DNA of 13,615 bases, taken from contig JAAXQD010000217.1 in assembly GCA_012974475.1 (NCBI GenBank), positions 1 to 13,615 on the forward strand, read 5' to 3'. The notes under the pieces were generated by a model. That model ran no database searches and was not told the DNA's origin. It was given only the letters and a program-made list of their open reading frames with translations. This document shows positions 1 through 6,719 of this stretch, piece after piece. The DNA is from Desulfobacterales bacterium (GTDB lineage Bacteria > Desulfobacterota > Desulfobacteria > Desulfobacterales > UBA11574). How positions within the stretch are numbered: the first letter of the stretch is position 1; each line of letters starts with the position of its first letter. The position numbers and the translations under genes are program-made.

Positions 1-37
1 TGCGTTCCTCGTCACCAAATATTTCAAACCCCGGCAT
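1..37 (-). CDS. Start of probable DegT/DnrJ/EryC1/StrS-family aminotransferase (partial)
   Basis: Only the first 12 codons are inside the window, read leftwards: M-P-G-F-E-I-F-G-D-E-E-R. The ATG at 35-37 has a strong Shine-Dalgarno (GGAGGAG, 45-51) at 7 nt spacing, so a real gene start is well supported. The N-terminal pattern MPGFE(I/L)FG(D/E)EE is what I associate with DegT-type PLP sugar aminotransferases, which make amino sugars for polysaccharides. Twelve residues are too few to be sure of the family. It lies about 80 nt downstream of the transpeptidase gene on the same strand, so co-transcription is possible. Confidence 0.5.
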   Translation of the reverse strand, partial: MPGFEIFGDEER

Positions 38-44
38 AATACAT

Positions 45-51
45 CTCCTCC
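45..51 (-). promoter_or_regulatory. Shine-Dalgarno of the left-edge gene
   Basis: GGAGGAG on the minus strand, 7 nt before the ATG at 35-37. It is what identifies the left edge as a gene start. Two other ATG triplets nearby (around 44 and 53) lie in or before this site and are not starts. Confidence 0.7.
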
Positions 52-118
52 ATATGTAACGGTTCTCTAAAAACAATCCATGTCAAACCTAAGTTGAGCG
101 GTTTTTATACCCCGGACC

Positions 119-1522
119 TCATTTATTCTTAATTTTAGATGCTGTATTTTGGCTTTTGGCGAAATAATTGCCAAAATAGGCCTTCATTGCCGACCGTGCG
201 TAATAGCTTGCCCGCAGGCCGATATATTTCTCGTGGGCGACGATAACGGACACCGCGAACTTGGCCGCTCCCCCTTTTTCCTCTGCAAATCCCACGAACC
301 AGTCATACCGCACATCGTGGGTGTCGTTATCCATGGAGCCTGTTTTCCCGCCGATATTGAGTCTGGAAAGGATCTTATCTTTCCGGTATCCTCTGAAAGC
401 CTTTTTGGCGGTGCCGGACCTTATGGTTGCGGCCATCAGCGCATTGAGAGTCTTGGATGCCTCGGAGGAAATGGCCTGGCTCATGGAAACCGACTTATTG
501 CGATAAATGACATCACCGTTTTCGTCGACGATCCGAACGACAATGGCGGGTTCCATCAACCGGCCCTGGTTGACGATGGCAGACGCCATCATTGCACCGT
601 GGAGGGGAGAGATGGTTGTTTCCTGGTTGAACCCGCATGCAATTTCCGCCCACTGGTACGGCGTGTCCGATAGATGGACCTCACTGGGATCGACTTGAAT
701 CTCAAAATTGATGTTTTGATTGAAGCCAAATGCTTCAGCATATTCTTCGAGGGCGGTTTTCCCCAGGTAGTGGACACCGATTTTTCCAAAAACCGGGTTA
801 ATGGACTGTGCGAACGAATCCTGAAATGAAACCCGGTTGGTGTACTTGTTGGTCTTTTTTTTAAGCTGGGATTTGTATAGGGTATGTTTCATGCCATTGT
901 ATTTTAATTCACGGTTCGGACGAAAACCATTTTTTTCAATGGCCGCCGATGCGGTAACGATTTTAAAGATACTCGCTGCAGGAAATTTGCTGTCCACACA
1001 AAGATTGCTGGACGGATCTGTTTTATCGAAGCTCACCATGGATAATACTTTGCCGGTGGCCGGATCCATTCCCACAATTCCGATATACCGAGCGGTGGAT
1101 GTGTCGAGTTTTTTTAGAATAAAATTCTGCAGGGGAATGTCAAGGGTGGTGTCCACACTATATCTATCCCCGTTGGTAAAAACATCGATACGTTTATGTT
1201 CAAGGTTGACCAAGGATACATCATCGATCAGGTTCTGAACATGCTTTTTATCGCTCAATAGGACACGATCTAAAGCGGCATCTCTTTTTGTCCCATTTGA
1301 CGGAGAAAAATAATCGGTCTTTAAATGAGAAAATGATATTCCTTCGAGACCGCTGATGATCCCGTAACCCACAGCAAGGATAAGAAAAAAAAGCCCCGCT
1401 GCCTTAAAGATGCCTGAAATGAGTTTTTTTTTGTTGGCAGACCGGTTCAGACCGGACTGATAGTCTCTCCAGCTCGGTCTGTCCAGCGTCTCCGTGTCGG
1501 TCTTAGTGCTGCGGTGAATCAT
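119..1522 (-). CDS. Membrane-anchored penicillin-binding transpeptidase, short class B-like
   Basis: A 467-residue peptidoglycan DD-transpeptidase-type protein, expected to cross-link cell wall in the periplasm. It has a basic N-terminal cytoplasmic tail, one membrane segment (about residues 38-58), a short linker and a complete transpeptidase domain. All three serine-acyltransferase motifs are present: S-I-F-K with catalytic Ser184 and Lys187, S-I-N at 240-242, and K-T-G at 393-395. Only about 90 residues separate the membrane helix from the transpeptidase domain, so the large N-terminal module of FtsI/PBP2 proteins is missing. No glycosyltransferase domain is present, which excludes class A. 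The ATG start has no clear Shine-Dalgarno, but the positive-inside helix right after it supports it. It follows metG with a 146-nt gap and may be transcribed separately. A beta-lactamase-like role is possible, but the KTG context looks like a PBP. Confidence 0.85.
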   Translation of the reverse strand: MIHRSTKTDTETLDRPSWRDYQSGLNRSANKKKLISGIFKAAGLFFLILAVGYGIISGLEGISFSHLKTDYFSPSNGTKRDAALDRVLLSDKKHVQNLIDDVSLVNLEHKRIDVFTNGDRYSVDTTLDIPLQNFILKKLDTSTARYIGIVGMDPATGKVLSMVSFDKTDPSSNLCVDSKFPAASIFKIVTASAAIEKNGFRPNRELKYNGMKHTLYKSQLKKKTNKYTNRVSFQDSFAQSINPVFGKIGVHYLGKTALEEYAEAFGFNQNINFEIQVDPSEVHLSDTPYQWAEIACGFNQETTISPLHGAMMASAIVNQGRLMEPAIVVRIVDENGDVIYRNKSVSMSQAISSEASKTLNALMAATIRSGTAKKAFRGYRKDKILSRLNIGGKTGSMDNDTHDVRYDWFVGFAEEKGGAAKFAVSVIVAHEKYIGLRASYYARSAMKAYFGNYFAKSQNTASKIKNK

Positions 1523-1668
1523 TTTTTAACGGATAATCATACCTTTTGAAATTCCATGCCGCCGTAAGCTAAAAATCTACAGCGAGTTACGTGCAGATGT
1601 GTGCCCCACCCTTCCACCATGCCATTTTGACGTTGCAGCTCAATCAGAGCGGCGAACCGGCGGGATCT

Positions 1669-3591
1669 TCAGCTGATCGGTGTTCCGGGTTTTACTTTTT
1701 TATCCAGGGTTGCAATGGTGCAACCATCCCCTTCAACGGCGGCCAGCAACATACCGTTGGACAGGATGCCCATCAATTTCGCAGGTTTTAGATTTGCCAC
1801 CACAATGACCTGCCGACCCACCAGTTTCTCAGGGGAATAGGACCCGGATATGCCGGCCACGATGGTCTTTTTTTCTCCCAGATCCACTTCGAGTTTCAAC
1901 ATTTTTTTGGCTCTGGGGATCGCCTCGGCACGAATTACCGTCGCAACCCTGAGATCGATTTTGTCGAATATGTCGAGGGTTATTTCGGGCTTAACCGGAG
2001 GTTTATCGGCACCGGATTCATTTTTTGCCTCCAATGACGCCCGATCCTCCTTTAGGTCAATTCTTGGAAAAAGTGCAACCGATTTGGGCAGCTTCGTTCC
2101 AGGCAGCAGGGATTTCCATGTTTTGAGGATCTCTAAATGATAAAACGGTTTTTCCGGATCCAGACCCAGATGTTTTTGCATGGTCTTGGCCGTATCCGGC
2201 ATTATGGGATAGATGAGTCCGGATATGATCCTTAGCGATTCAAGAAGGTTATAGATTACAACCTCAAGCTGTTTCCGACTCGATTTTTTCTTTGCCAGCA
2301 CCCAGGGCGTCGTCAGATCGACATATTTGTTCATATGGCTGATAAGTTCCCAGATGGTGATCAGAGCCTTATGAAAGACAAATGTTTCCATATGGGTTTC
2401 GAATTGGGTGATGGCTTTCAGTGCTTCGGATTCCAGACCCAGCTCTAACTCTTTTTCCACTTTGGCATCGATTCCCGGAACGACGCCGGAGAAATATTTT
2501 TGGGCCATGGCCACAATCCTGCTGAACAGATTCCCAAGATCGTTGGCGAGATCGGAATTAATGCGTTGAACCAGTGCAGCTTCACTGAAGTTGGAATCGA
2601 GTCCGAAAACCATATCCCGCATGAGAAAAAATCGAAATGCATCGAGGCCGTAAACATTTTTCAGTTGAAGCGGTTCCACCACGTTCCCGATACTTTTTGA
2701 CATTTTACTTTGATCGACATTCCAGTATCCGTGGACATGAAGTTGCTGGTATACCTCAATTCCTGCAGCCTTGAGCATAATGGGCCAATAAATACCGTGG
2801 GGTTTTAAGATATCCTTGCCCACAACGTGCCGGGCACTGGGCCAGTATGTCTTAAATAGATCGCCATCCGGGTATCCCAGGGCCGAAACATAGTTCAAGA
2901 GGGCATCAAACCATACATAGGTGACATAGTTATCATCAAAAGGGAGGGTAATTCCCCACTTAAGGCGGGTTTTGGGCCTGGATATGCAAAGATCTTCAAG
3001 GGGTTCTTTGAGAAACGACAAAACTTCGTTTTTATAACGCTGGGGTGTTATGAAATCGGGATTGTTTTTTATATGATCGATCAGCCAGTTCTGATACCGG
3101 CTCATCTTAAAAAAATAGTTGGATTCTTTGATGATTTCCGGCGCTGTTTCATGGTCCGGGCATTTGCCGTCGACCAGTTCACGCTCTGTGTAGAAACGCT
3201 CGCATCCAAAACAGTAAAGCCCTTCATATTCACTAAAATAGATATCCCCTGCGTCGTGGATTTTTTGCATGATTTCTTCGACGATGGACATGTGGGATGC
3301 ATCCGTGGTACGGATAAAATAATTGTATTGGATATTCAGCTCGGGCCATAGGGATCTGAAAAGCCCACTGATCTGGTCTACGTAGGTCCGGGGGCTCAAC
3401 CCCTCCTTTTTGGCAGAACGCACGACCTTGTCGCCATGTTCGTCCGTACCGGTCAAAAAGAAGGTCTCTTGGCCACGCATTGAATGAAACCGACAGGCAA
3501 CATCTGCCACAATTGTCGTATATGCGTGCCCCAGGTGGGGCCGGGCGTTAACATAATATATCGGCGTTGTTATATAAAAAGGTTTATCCAT
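1669..3591 (-). CDS. metG: Methionyl-tRNA synthetase
   Basis: A 640-residue class I aminoacyl-tRNA synthetase that charges tRNA-Met in the cytoplasm. The HIGH signature reads H-L-G-H at residues 19-22, GTDEHG lies at 48-53, and the KMSKS loop is at 296-300. The connective-peptide zinc knuckle has Cys127, Cys130, Cys144 and His147. The anticodon-binding helical region follows. The last roughly 105 residues form the Trbp111-like OB-fold tRNA-binding domain (begins near DKIDLRVATV), as in dimeric long-form MetRS. Length fits the family. The ATG is preceded by GGAAGG at close spacing. It lies 26 nt after the ricT stop, so it is the last gene of the HU-holB-ricT-metG operon. No clear intrinsic terminator is visible in the 146 nt after it. 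Confidence 0.97.
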   Translation of the reverse strand: MDKPFYITTPIYYVNARPHLGHAYTTIVADVACRFHSMRGQETFFLTGTDEHGDKVVRSAKKEGLSPRTYVDQISGLFRSLWPELNIQYNYFIRTTDASHMSIVEEIMQKIHDAGDIYFSEYEGLYCFGCERFYTERELVDGKCPDHETAPEIIKESNYFFKMSRYQNWLIDHIKNNPDFITPQRYKNEVLSFLKEPLEDLCISRPKTRLKWGITLPFDDNYVTYVWFDALLNYVSALGYPDGDLFKTYWPSARHVVGKDILKPHGIYWPIMLKAAGIEVYQQLHVHGYWNVDQSKMSKSIGNVVEPLQLKNVYGLDAFRFFLMRDMVFGLDSNFSEAALVQRINSDLANDLGNLFSRIVAMAQKYFSGVVPGIDAKVEKELELGLESEALKAITQFETHMETFVFHKALITIWELISHMNKYVDLTTPWVLAKKKSSRKQLEVVIYNLLESLRIISGLIYPIMPDTAKTMQKHLGLDPEKPFYHLEILKTWKSLLPGTKLPKSVALFPRIDLKEDRASLEAKNESGADKPPVKPEITLDIFDKIDLRVATVIRAEAIPRAKKMLKLEVDLGEKKTIVAGISGSYSPEKLVGRQVIVVANLKPAKLMGILSNGMLLAAVEGDGCTIATLDKKVKPGTPIS

Positions 3592-3617
3592 TTTCCTTCC
3601 TTAACCTTTCAAAGATC

Positions 3618-4424
3618 TCATTCCCCGGTTATCTCATCAATCCCGGCTTCTATCTCCTGTCCGCTTTCTAAACGAACAGCGATACGATTAAATATCGCAT
3701 TATGGCGGACCACTTTCCCCTTCCCGCTTTTGGTCGTTACCTGGGAACCGATTTTCGGGAATTTTTCCCTGACCGCCTGGTACATTTTACTTTCAAAGGT
3801 AAGACAACACATGAGTCGGCCACACTGTCCGGAAATTTTGGTGGGATTCAATGACAATCCTTGATCTTTGGCCATTCGTATGGAAACCGGCCCGAATTTC
3901 TCGATAAATGCCGAGCAGCATATTTCACGCCCGCACCTTCCGATACCGCCGCACATCTTGGCCTGATTTCGTATGCCAACTTGTCTCATCTCTACTCTAA
4001 CACCGAATTTTTTAACCAGCATCTTTACAAGCTGCCTGAAATCGACCCGACCGTCAGATGTGAAAAAAAACGTCAATTTGCCGGCATCAAAGGCGCTCTC
4101 AACGGCAAAAAGGTTCATTTTAAGACCCAGTTCCCGAATGCAGCTCAAACAATGGGCGTGGGCTTTATTTTCTGTTGCCAAAATCTTTTCTTTTTGACGA
4201 AAGTCCTCTTGGCTCGCCAGACGGAACACCTTCTTCAGGGGCTTGCCGGATCGGCTTGCTGCAGATCCTTCGTATGGCACCGGCGGCGTGACAATGGACC
4301 CCAAACCGAGCCCCTGTTCGGTTTCAACAATCACTTGATCCCCGCGATTGAGCACGAATGCGCCACTGTCAAAATCATAAATTTTTCCGGCCGGCTTGAA
4401 TCTTATTCCAACCACTTTTTTCAT
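3618..4424 (-). CDS. ricT: PSP1-domain protein, RicT/YaaT family
   Basis: A 268-residue protein of the PSP1/YaaT family. In Bacillus, RicT (YaaT) belongs to the RicA-RicF-RicT complex, which carries Fe-S clusters and affects RNA processing through RNase Y. Here only membership in the family is visible. The signature cysteine clusters are present: C-G-G-I-G-R-C at 158-164, C-C at 169-170, and C-G-R-L-M-C-C at 201-207. There is an additional C-x2-C at 92-95. The N-terminal half has the usual VGIRFK-type start and a G-D-x-V-I-V-E-T segment. The position between holB and metG is the conserved genomic neighbourhood of this family. The ATG at 4422-4424 has only a weak upstream GGA. Partners RicA and RicF are not in this window, so a role in an equivalent complex is inference. 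Confidence 0.88.
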   Translation of the reverse strand: MKKVVGIRFKPAGKIYDFDSGAFVLNRGDQVIVETEQGLGLGSIVTPPVPYEGSAASRSGKPLKKVFRLASQEDFRQKEKILATENKAHAHCLSCIRELGLKMNLFAVESAFDAGKLTFFFTSDGRVDFRQLVKMLVKKFGVRVEMRQVGIRNQAKMCGGIGRCGREICCSAFIEKFGPVSIRMAKDQGLSLNPTKISGQCGRLMCCLTFESKMYQAVREKFPKIGSQVTTKSGKGKVVRHNAIFNRIAVRLESGQEIEAGIDEITGE

Positions 4425-4465
4425 ATATCCAAATTCTTTTTTTTCTAAGGGTTCAGCACTTTGAA

Positions 4466-4488
4466 ATAAAACCGTGTTACGGTTTTAT
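4466..4488. repeat. Perfect inverted repeat between holB and ricT
   Basis: Arms ATAAAACCGT (4466-4475) and ACGGTTTTAT (4479-4488) are perfect reverse complements with a 3-nt spacer. The site lies about 40 nt upstream of the ricT ATG, in a 152-nt gap that is unusually long for this operon. As RNA it would form a 10-bp hairpin, AU-rich at its base and without a following U-run of its own. It could be a weak attenuator, an RNA-processing hairpin or a dyad operator. Nothing in the sequence decides between these. Confidence 0.6.
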
Positions 4489-4576
4489 GAAACGCTTCCA
4501 AGAAAGCTTGCAGGATCTTATTAGGAAAAGGCTGAAATCCCATATGATCCTGTTTCGGCATCCTTTAGCCTGTGGA

Positions 4577-5650
4577 TCACACTTTTGCAAGTCGCATGAC
4601 CAATACTTCCAAAGTAAGCCGCAAATTGGTGTTGGCCCGGATATTTTTCTGGGCAGCGTGAATGTTGTTAATCTTTGAAAGAATCGAGGCCACGGTCATA
4701 TTTGGGGAGGCCCGTTGAATCTTGCTTTTCAAATCGGTGTTGAGTATTCTCCCGGAATGATATTTCCAGACAACAAGGTCTCTAAACCAGGTTTTAAGCA
4801 CTTCCAGAGAGTCCCCGAGGGCTTTGTTATCCTTGGACAACCTTGCGGCAAATGCCAGGCGTGCGGCCATCGGTCTCATGAACAGTGATTGAACCTCATC
4901 GATCAACCAGATCCTCCGGTTAATCCAATTGATCGGATTCTTTTTGCTGGTCATTGAAAAGGCTTTGGAGACGCTTCCGTTTGCCATGGCCGCGATGATC
5001 TTTGCATCATCCGGATGCATTCCGCGTTTTTCGACCAGCAGTGCCTCCAGATGCTTTCGGGGAATCGGATTAAACCTGATATGCTGACAGCGTGAAACGA
5101 TCGTAGGAAGAAGATCCGATGTCTGCATGGCAGTGAGTATCAGAATCGTTTTGTCCGGCGGTTCTTCGAGCACCTTCAAAAGGGCGTTGCCCGCCGAAGG
5201 ATTCATGGCCTGGGCATCGGATATTATGACCACTCGCAGCTTTGCCTCGTATGGTTTCATGGCAAGTGTGCTGCAAAGACTTCGTATTTGATCGATTCGG
5301 ATAAAAGCGCCCGACGGTTCAACCAGAATGACATCCGGATGACTGCCGGATTTAATTTTCCGACACGACGGACAACAGTCGCCGGGTCCGCCTTGGATGG
5401 TTCGATCCGGTATCGTAAGATGATCAGCCCGGATTTTTGGATTTGCTGAAAAATCCCCCTTCCTCCGGACCCGACAATTGCAGGCCATCGCGAACGCCGT
5501 CGCTGTAATCTTTTTGCCCACACCGTCAGCACCTAAAAAAAGAAGGGCATGCGGGATGGTCTCATTTTGAAAAAGCGTCGTTAAAAGTCTTATGGGCTTT
5601 TCTTGACCTACTATCGACTCAAAGCCGATTATCGATTCAGAAGCCGACAC
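4577..5650 (-). CDS. holB: DNA polymerase III delta' subunit (clamp loader)
   Basis: A 357-residue AAA+ family clamp-loader subunit that helps load the beta sliding clamp. It has a P-loop-like G-A-D-G-V-G-K-K at 40-47 and a zinc-type cysteine set (Cys57/Cys59, then Cys92, Cys93 and Cys96, with an insertion between them). The region NALLKVLEEP at about 155-164 is family-typical. The S-R-C arginine-finger motif is at 186-188. The start is GTG at 5648-5650, only 4 nt after the TAG of the HU-family gene, so translation is probably coupled; a weak TAGAG spans that stop. The end matches a delta'-type C-terminal collar domain poorly but at normal length. Its usual partner tmk is not adjacent here; it sits 5.6 kb away on the other strand. 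Confidence 0.93.
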   Translation of the reverse strand: MSASESIIGFESIVGQEKPIRLLTTLFQNETIPHALLFLGADGVGKKITATAFAMACNCRVRRKGDFSANPKIRADHLTIPDRTIQGGPGDCCPSCRKIKSGSHPDVILVEPSGAFIRIDQIRSLCSTLAMKPYEAKLRVVIISDAQAMNPSAGNALLKVLEEPPDKTILILTAMQTSDLLPTIVSRCQHIRFNPIPRKHLEALLVEKRGMHPDDAKIIAAMANGSVSKAFSMTSKKNPINWINRRIWLIDEVQSLFMRPMAARLAFAARLSKDNKALGDSLEVLKTWFRDLVVWKYHSGRILNTDLKSKIQRASPNMTVASILSKINNIHAAQKNIRANTNLRLTLEVLVMRLAKV

Positions 5651-5654
5651 AACT

Positions 5655-5930
5655 CTAACAATCTACGCGATTTTTCAATTCTTTTCCAGATTTGAAGAAC
5701 GGCAGTTTTTTAGGCTTAATGATTACCTTTTCACCGGTTTTTGGATTTCTGCCGGTATAGCTTTTGTAATCTTTAACAAAAAAACTGCACAAACCTCTAA
5801 TTTCAACACGTTCTCCCTTTTCCATGGCATCGGCCATGTTATCGAAAAATATCTCTACCACCCTTGCTGCCTCTGCTTTGGTAATGTTCGCTTTGGATTT
5901 CAAGGCGGAGATAAGCTCCAGCTTGTTCAT
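5655..5930 (-). CDS. HU/IHF-family DNA-bending protein
   Basis: A 91-residue histone-like protein of the HU/IHF family, expected to bind and bend DNA as a dimer. The N-terminal dimerisation helices (MNKLELISALK...) are followed by the beta-arm motif G-R-N-P-K-T-G-E, whose proline is the intercalating residue that kinks DNA. The tail is lysine-rich, with K-P-K-K-L-P-F-F-K-S-G-K-E-L-K. It starts at ATG 5928-5930 behind a perfect AAGGAGG (5935-5941). It is the first gene of the holB-ricT-metG operon. The R-G-L-C-S-F-F segment is IHF-like, but HU and IHF subtypes cannot be separated with confidence from sequence alone, so no symbol is given. Confidence 0.93.
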   Translation of the reverse strand: MNKLELISALKSKANITKAEAARVVEIFFDNMADAMEKGERVEIRGLCSFFVKDYKSYTGRNPKTGEKVIIKPKKLPFFKSGKELKNRVDC

Positions 5931-5934
5931 ATAT

Positions 5935-5941
5935 CCTCCTT
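5935..5941 (-). promoter_or_regulatory. Strong Shine-Dalgarno of the HU/IHF gene
   Basis: AAGGAGG on the minus strand, 4 nt before the ATG at 5928-5930. This is the best ribosome-binding site in the operon and fits a highly expressed DNA-binding protein. The downstream holB (GTG start, weak site) is expected to be translated far less. Confidence 0.75.
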
Positions 5942-6013
5942 CTGAATATATCTTTCTGTTATTTGATCGTTTGAAATTTTACACCCCGATCCTGTGGAAA
6001 CCGGATTTCAATT

Positions 6014-6043
6014 TCTATAAAATGCGAACCTATAGCAAGTCAA
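6014..6043 (-). promoter_or_regulatory. Candidate sigma70 promoter for HU-holB-ricT-metG
   Basis: On the minus strand, TTGACT (6038-6043) and TATAGA (6014-6019) are separated by 18 nt. They lie just past the stop codon of the NusG-like gene and about 80 nt before the HU ATG. The -35 matches consensus at 5 of 6 positions and the -10 at 4 of 6. Read-through from the nusG-like gene is also possible, since no terminator is seen between them. Confidence 0.5.
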
Positions 6044-6053
6044 GTGGTTATGA

Positions 6054-6575
6054 TCATATTTTAGGCAGTAATTCAATATCCTCTTCACTCACATTCACGC
6101 CCGCATATTGTCCCAGCGCCTCAATATTAACGATAACACGCCCTTTTCCCCTGTGCCGTACGAACGTCCCGACCACGCCGGCAAAGGAGCCGTGGACAAC
6201 GATGACCCTGTCCCCTTTTTTAAATCTGGAACCTGTGGCAACAGAATCGTTCCCCTGAACGATGATCTTCAAAGAGTCGACGGTTTCCGAAGGCACCGGA
6301 ATGGGGCCGTCCTTGTTCCCCACCAGACGGACAGCGCCCACGGTCTTTACAATCTCAATATGTTCAGTGGGCTCGAGGCTGGTTTGTACAAACAGGTATC
6401 CGGGGAACAGAGGAACTCGGATCATCACCTTGCGGTCACGTCGCTTGCTTCTCACCTGGATCTTTGGGAGAAAAACCCTCAACGATTTTTTTGTCAGGCC
6501 TTCGTTGACCACATTTTCAAACCTGCTTTTTGTATGCAGGACATACCATGAATCATCTAATCTATCTATTGTCAT
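6054..6575 (-). CDS. NusG-family transcription factor, specialised paralogue (RfaH/LoaP/UpxY-like)
   Basis: A 173-residue protein with a NusG N-terminal (NGN) domain (about residues 8-107, opening W-Y-V-L-H-T-K-S-R-F-E) and a C-terminal KOW domain (about 118-171, K-K-G-D-R-V-I-V-V-H-G-S-F-A-G). The P-L-F-P-G-Y-L-F-V stretch at 55-63 is conserved in the family. NusG proteins bind RNA polymerase at the clamp and change pausing and termination. Housekeeping nusG normally sits beside secE and the rplK cluster. This copy sits between lptD and an HU gene, and its sequence resembles RfaH/UpxY-type paralogues that act on selected long operons, often for surface polysaccharides. That role is inference. 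The ATG has no Shine-Dalgarno, although the NGN domain begins right after it, which supports the start. Low or regulated translation is possible. Confidence 0.85.
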   Translation of the reverse strand: MTIDRLDDSWYVLHTKSRFENVVNEGLTKKSLRVFLPKIQVRSKRRDRKVMIRVPLFPGYLFVQTSLEPTEHIEIVKTVGAVRLVGNKDGPIPVPSETVDSLKIIVQGNDSVATGSRFKKGDRVIVVHGSFAGVVGTFVRHRGKGRVIVNIEALGQYAGVNVSEEDIELLPKI

Positions 6576-6599
6576 ATGTTTTTTGGGATATCCATCTAA

Positions 6600-6627
6600 T
6601 TTTTCTCAAACCAGAGAAAAAGTCTGG
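6600..6627 (-). promoter_or_regulatory. Two mutually exclusive hairpins in the leader of the NusG-like gene
   Basis: In the 144 nt between lptD and the NusG-like gene, two dyads share bases. The first pairs CCAGA (6623-6627, minus strand) with TCTGG (6611-6615). The second pairs TTTTTCTC (6614-6621) with GAGAAAAA (6600-6607), a perfect 8-bp match with a 6-nt loop. They overlap at 6614-6615 and cannot both form. The arrangement resembles an attenuator or switch, but both stems are short and AU-rich and no GC-rich terminator follows. Confidence 0.35.
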
Positions 6628-6719
6628 GAATGCGCATCGTTATCGTCGTTAAGCTCATTTTGCCGTGCCCTTATGCAACCATAAGATATATTCTGTTTGT
6701 CTCAATAAGTCCAGGGTAA

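Noticed and set aside
1638..1650. A small dyad (GCTC-AATCA-GAGC) after metG as a terminator.
   Set aside because: Only 4 bp of stem and no U-run on the minus strand.
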